From the NCBI RefSeq assembly GCF_035658495.1, contig NZ_CP141944.1, positions 1,204,001 through 1,268,000 of the forward strand: a stretch of 64,000 nucleotides of DNA. The letters run 5' to 3'. The notes under the pieces were generated by a model. It did not search any database. It had not been told where the DNA came from and saw only the letters and a list, made by a program, of their open reading frames with translations. This DNA is from Novosphingobium sp. RL4 (GTDB lineage Bacteria > Pseudomonadota > Alphaproteobacteria > Sphingomonadales > Sphingomonadaceae). Made by a program: the position numbers and the translations under genes. The first letter of the stretch is position 1. Each line of letters opens with the position of its first letter. Shown piece after piece: positions 60,424-64,000 of this stretch.

Positions 60424-62793
60424 TCAGGCTTCCACCGGCCGCCAGGAGTGGCCCCGGAACATGCGACGGATACGGGCGGCCATGGCCTCCCGGGCGGCGA
60501 CCGGCGAGCTGTAGTAGCTGGCCGAGTCTGCATAATACTGCACCGAGTCCCCGTAGCGGCGGCGGGCATGTTCGGCGTAGTCCACCTGATCGAAGATCAC
60601 GCCGCCCACGCTGTCGTCCAGCATTTCGAGCGCGGCGCGCATCTGGTCTCCGGTGGTGTGGCCCCAGCGGGCGACCAGCACGGTCTGGTCGGCGAAGTGG
60701 CACATCGCCCGCGCATCGCGCACGGCCAGGGCGGCCGGGGCATTGATGATGACCAGTTCGAAACGCTCGCGGAGCTGTTCGAGCAGGGTCTTGAGGCGGC
60801 TGGAGGACAGCAGCAGCGCCGGTTCCGCCACCGGTTCCTTGGCGCTCAGCAGCACGATCTGGTGCGGGCTGGCGGCTTCGACGGGGATCGGCACCCCGGC
60901 CTCGCCGTCCAGCGTCACGGGCATGTCCGGACCGTCATAGGGGTTGGCCGAGCGCGGGCTCACCAGACTGTCGAGATTGGCGCGACCGCAGACGATGTCG
61001 ACCAGATCGGGCACCTGCATGTCGCTCTGGAGGCGCTGGAGGGCGCCGCGCTTGCGCAAGTCGAGGTCGAGGATCACCGTGCGATCGCCCATGGCGATGC
61101 CCGCGGCGGCCAGCGTCAGCGAGACGGTGGACTTGCCGTCGCCGGGCAGCGGCGAGGTGACGAGCACGACCTGCGAGTTGCTGCGCTGGGCCGGCGGGCG
61201 CCGGTCGAGCGCACGCACTTCGGTATAGGCCGAGCGGGCGACTTCGGCGAAGAGCGACTGCGGCTCGCGGATGACCGGGCTTTCCTTCGGATCTTCCGAA
61301 AGGTCCTGGTTGAGCAGCGGCAGCATCCCCAGCGTCGGCAGCCCGAACAGGCGGCGGATCTGGGCGGTGGTGCGCAGGCGGTCGTCAAGGAAGTCGCGGG
61401 CAAACGCGATCAGGAAGGCGAGCACGGTGGAGCCGAGCAGCGCGGTGATCGCCATCTTGACCGGGGCCGGGGCGATCGGATCGTAATTGGGAACCGCCGG
61501 CGAGACGATCGAGGAGGACACGCCTTCGAGCTGCATCTGCGCGCGAACCTGTTCGACGCGGCCGGCGATCGCCTTGTAGGCATCGTCGGCGAGAGTGGCC
61601 TCGCGGACCAGCTTTTCGAGCTGCACGGTGTTGGAGGTGTTGCGGTAGGCCATCGAGCTGAGCCCGGCGACGATGCCTTCGAGGCGCGAGGCCTGCGCGG
61701 AATCGCCGGCGGCTTCGCTGCGGGCGATCTGCGCCATCTGCGCGCCGCGCGCGGAAGCGTCGGCCTGGGCGGCGGCCTGCACGCGGCCGCGTTCCTCGGC
61801 GATGCTGCTGTCGACCGCGGCAAGCTGAGAGCCGAGGCGCTTCACGTCGGGATGGTTTGGCCCGAGGCTGGTGCCGAGCTTGGAGGCTTCGGCCACGAGT
61901 TCGCCGCGGCGGCGTTCGAGCTGGTCAAGCGCGCCGGAGGTGGCCAGCGCGGTGCTCTGCATCTGGCTGGCGCGGGCGATGCCGGCGCTGCGGGCGGCGG
62001 CGCCGTCACGCGCGGCGGTGGCTGCCGCGCTCTGCACGGCGATGCGATTGATCTGGGCGAGGTCCTCCGCGCCGCCCGCGCCCACCAGCATCTGGTGGGT
62101 TTCGCGGAAATCGGCGACGTGCCTGGCGGTTTCCTCGGCGGCGCGGGCGCGGGCCTGCTGTTCGTATTCCAGCGAGGAGAGCAGCTCGGCGCGGCGCTCG
62201 TTGCTCTTGCTGGTGCGCAGGGCGCGCACCGAAGGCGGGATCTGGTTGGCGATCTCGGCGGCCAGTTCGGGCGAGCGCGCGGTCACGGCGATCTCGATGA
62301 GGTCGGAACCCGTTTCCGAGTTCATCGTCGTCATCGACAGGACCTTGTTGGTCGCGGCCTGGTAAAGGACCTTGGCGTCCGAGGGGACATTGCCGAGTTC
62401 GCGCAGGAAGACCGGGTTGTGAACCAGATCGAGATCCCGGATCACCTGTTCGGCGGCGGAGCGCGAACGGTGCAGGCGCACCGCATTGGCGACGCGTTCC
62501 GCGTTGCGGGAATTGACGTCCGCCTGGTTGGTGCCGACTTCGTCGATCAGTTCGACCTGCACCGTGGAGGAGGAGCGATAGAGCGTGGGCGAAAGCAACT
62601 GCTGCACAAGCACCGCGAGCGTGATCGTGCCGACGATCAGGGCCATCATCGTGCGATAGCGGTAGACGACACGAAGCAGGTCGCGCGGACCGACCTGCTG
62701 TTCGGGTGGTTGGGAACCTTCCTGCGACAGCGCCGGTCCTCGATAATGTACCGGCGCGCCGCCCATTTGGCTTGGCGCGATTGCAGTCGACAT
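60424..62793 (-). CDS. Wzc/ExoP-like polysaccharide co-polymerase tyrosine kinase
   Basis: 789 residues. An N-terminal Wzz domain with TM1 (MMALIVGTITLAVLVQQLL) is followed by a long periplasmic coiled-coil region (about 150-430), TM2 (PVKMAITALLGSTVLAFLIA), and a C-terminal BY-kinase domain: Walker A LVTSPLPGDGKSTVSLTLAA, Walker A' TVILDLDLRKRG, and a Tyr cluster near the end (YAEHARRRYGDSVQYYADSA, SYYSS). It controls chain length and export of surface polysaccharide by autophosphorylation. It is cotranscribed with the initiating transferase. Confidence 0.95.
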   Translation of the reverse strand: MSTAIAPSQMGGAPVHYRGPALSQEGSQPPEQQVGPRDLLRVVYRYRTMMALIVGTITLAVLVQQLLSPTLYRSSSTVQVELIDEVGTNQADVNSRNAERVANAVRLHRSRSAAEQVIRDLDLVHNPVFLRELGNVPSDAKVLYQAATNKVLSMTTMNSETGSDLIEIAVTARSPELAAEIANQIPPSVRALRTSKSNERRAELLSSLEYEQQARARAAEETARHVADFRETHQMLVGAGGAEDLAQINRIAVQSAAATAARDGAAARSAGIARASQMQSTALATSGALDQLERRRGELVAEASKLGTSLGPNHPDVKRLGSQLAAVDSSIAEERGRVQAAAQADASARGAQMAQIARSEAAGDSAQASRLEGIVAGLSSMAYRNTSNTVQLEKLVREATLADDAYKAIAGRVEQVRAQMQLEGVSSSIVSPAVPNYDPIAPAPVKMAITALLGSTVLAFLIAFARDFLDDRLRTTAQIRRLFGLPTLGMLPLLNQDLSEDPKESPVIREPQSLFAEVARSAYTEVRALDRRPPAQRSNSQVVLVTSPLPGDGKSTVSLTLAAAGIAMGDRTVILDLDLRKRGALQRLQSDMQVPDLVDIVCGRANLDSLVSPRSANPYDGPDMPVTLDGEAGVPIPVEAASPHQIVLLSAKEPVAEPALLLSSSRLKTLLEQLRERFELVIINAPAALAVRDARAMCHFADQTVLVARWGHTTGDQMRAALEMLDDSVGGVIFDQVDYAEHARRRYGDSVQYYADSASYYSSPVAAREAMAARIRRMFRGHSWRPVEA

Positions 62794-62913
62794 GTGCCCC
62801 TCCTGCGAGGTGAAGATAGGTGCCGCCGGGTCAGGTGGCCTTCCATGTTCGACTATGCGGTGAAAGGCGGGACAGGCAAAAAGGGCATCCGTGAACGGCG
62901 CCGCTAATAGAGA

Positions 62914-64000
62914 CTAGTCCTTTTGGGGGGCGCGGCGGCGCAGCAGGGACGAGTAGAGTTCGAGATGGCGCGCGGCCGCGTTCTCGATCGTGTACTCGCG
63001 GCTGGTGGTCAGCGCGCCCGCGGAAAACTGCCGGTAAAGCGAAGTATCCTGCATCAGCCGCATGATACCCGCGGCCAGCGCCTGCGGTCTGTCGACCGGG
63101 CAGAGCAGCCCGTTCTGGGCGGGCCGCACGAGCCCGCGATTGCCCGAGACATCCGTGGCGACCACCGGCAGGCCCATGGCCATGGCTTCAAGGATCGCCA
63201 CCGAAAACCCCTCGTAGTGGGAGGTGTTGAGGAAGAGATCGCTGCGCGCGAGCAGTTCGGGCACGTCGCGCCGCTCGCCCAGGAACTGCACGACATCCTC
63301 CAGCCCCAGCTCGCGCACCTGGGCGCGGAGCGTCTCCAGCCCCTCGCCGCCACCGGCCACGCGCAGCAGCGGGGCGGGACAGGCCGGGGTCGCGCGGTCG
63401 CGCAGGATGCGGGCGGTCTCGATCAGCAGCGGATAGTTCTTCTGGTCCGAGATCGCGCCGACGCTGAGGATGCGGCAGGGCCGTTCGGGCACGAGGCGCG
63501 GCCCGGCGGCGCGGTAGCGCGCGGCGGGGGCGTTCTGGATCAGCGTGAAGGGCCGCTTCGACAGGTGCCGGTAGATGCCTGCGGTGTCGTTGCTGATGGC
63601 GACGTAGTGATGGACCACCCGGTCGAGCAGGGTGAACAGGCCGGGTGGGAAGCTGAGGCGGCTGTTGTGGTAAGTGAACACCACCGGCCCTCGGTAGCCG
63701 CAGAAGGCGAGCATGGCCACCGCGCGCACGGTATGGGCGTGAACCACGTCGGGCCGTGTTTCGGCCAGGTGGCGGCGCAAGGCGAGGATTCCCGGCAGCA
63801 GCCGCCGCCGCCGTCCGAGCGAGAGCGATTCGAAACGGCAGCCGGTGCGGTCTATCTGCGCGGCGAGTTCGGCTTCCATCTCCGCTGAATTGCCCAGCGT
63901 TCCCGCGTCGCAGAAAGCGACCACGGTGCCGGATGCGCCTTTGGCGGCAAACGCGCCGTTGAGGTTGGTGACGAGGATTTCGGCGCCGCCCGACGTCAGG
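62914..64000 (-). CDS. Family 4 glycosyltransferase (N-terminus off window)
   Basis: The frame stays open to the right edge: the first visible codons read LTSGGAEILVTNLNGAFAAK, the N-terminal nucleotide-sugar-binding start of GT4 enzymes, so only a few residues are missing. It includes PDVVHAHTVRAVAMLAFCGY, RILSVGAISDQKNYPLLIE and the signature SHYEGFSVAILEAMAMGLPV. It ends 120 bp upstream of the wzc-like gene, in the same direction. The internal GTG at 63924 is not the start. Confidence 0.9.
   Translation of the reverse strand, partial: LTSGGAEILVTNLNGAFAAKGASGTVVAFCDAGTLGNSAEMEAELAAQIDRTGCRFESLSLGRRRRLLPGILALRRHLAETRPDVVHAHTVRAVAMLAFCGYRGPVVFTYHNSRLSFPPGLFTLLDRVVHHYVAISNDTAGIYRHLSKRPFTLIQNAPAARYRAAGPRLVPERPCRILSVGAISDQKNYPLLIETARILRDRATPACPAPLLRVAGGGEGLETLRAQVRELGLEDVVQFLGERRDVPELLARSDLFLNTSHYEGFSVAILEAMAMGLPVVATDVSGNRGLVRPAQNGLLCPVDRPQALAAGIMRLMQDTSLYRQFSAGALTTSREYTIENAAARHLELYSSLLRRRAPQKD

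Noticed and set aside
60316..62907. 863-codon plus-strand open frame
   Set aside because: It is antisense to the Wzc-like kinase; histidine/arginine/glycine-rich with no family features.
1..64000. CRISPR array or cas genes
   Set aside because: No regularly spaced short repeats and no Cas-like proteins were seen in the window.

Overview
The window reads as chromosomal DNA of a high-GC alphaproteobacterium of the sphingomonad type (Novosphingobium/Sphingobium/Sphingomonas-like). The basis is a large TonB receptor paired with a beta-helix-like lipoprotein, a VirB-type secretion operon of the sphingomonad kind, the DUF1674 (SdhAF4)-rsmB neighbourhood, a PEP-CTERM protein, and a Wzc/sugar-transferase polysaccharide cluster. 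The assignment is by gene content only; there is no rRNA in the window.

Left part (1-18.5 kb). A lipoprotein and a TonB-dependent receptor run leftwards. The intergenic DNA in front of them carries a near-consensus PHO box (17 of 18 positions) and a further pair of half-sites. A short TPR gene is divergent from them. Next comes a compact type IV secretion operon, virB2-B3-B4-B6-B9-B10-B11, with no recognisable virB8, virB5, virB1, virB7 or virD4, and with a weaker PHO-like site ahead of it. Housekeeping genes follow: sdhAF4, rsmB, a PEP-CTERM choice-of-anchor protein, msrA, a secreted methyltransferase-like protein, aguB, folK and tRNA-Lys(UUU).

Genomic island (18.58-36.46 kb). The last 45 bp of tRNA-Lys are repeated exactly at 36416-36460, so about 17.8 kb is integrated at the 3' end of the tRNA. 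The island holds a DUF3800 protein, an unclassified reverse transcriptase with an odd duplicated small-ORF leader, ParA with a ribbon-helix-helix partner, an AlpA-like HTH protein and a tyrosine integrase. It also holds a type I restriction operon (hsdR-hsdM-hsdS plus a broken DUF6998 gene), an SHOCT membrane protein, and three pairs of overlapping genes, of which only one member (a PD-(D/E)XK nuclease) is recognisable. These pairs and the RT locus are the best candidates for undescribed systems, most likely defence or element-maintenance modules.

Middle part (36.5-44.6 kb). A Ser-type sulfatase and its radical-SAM maturase form an operon. They are followed by small hypotheticals, an EamA/RhtA-type exporter divergent from an Lrp-type regulator with clear palindromic operators between them, a small Fet4-like protein and a GGDEF diguanylate cyclase.

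Right part (44.6-64 kb). This is a surface-polysaccharide cluster: an acyltransferase and a sulfotransferase, a UDP-glucuronate-4-epimerase-like enzyme, and GtrA with a GtrB-like glycosyltransferase. A tightly coupled operon makes a CDP-3,6-dideoxy sugar and probably C-methylates it (rfbF-rfbG-rfbH-methyltransferase-epimerase-GT2). There is also a GT39-like membrane protein, a GT4/ATP-grasp/HAD operon, an initiating sugar transferase, a Wzc-type tyrosine autokinase, and another GT4 that runs off the right edge.
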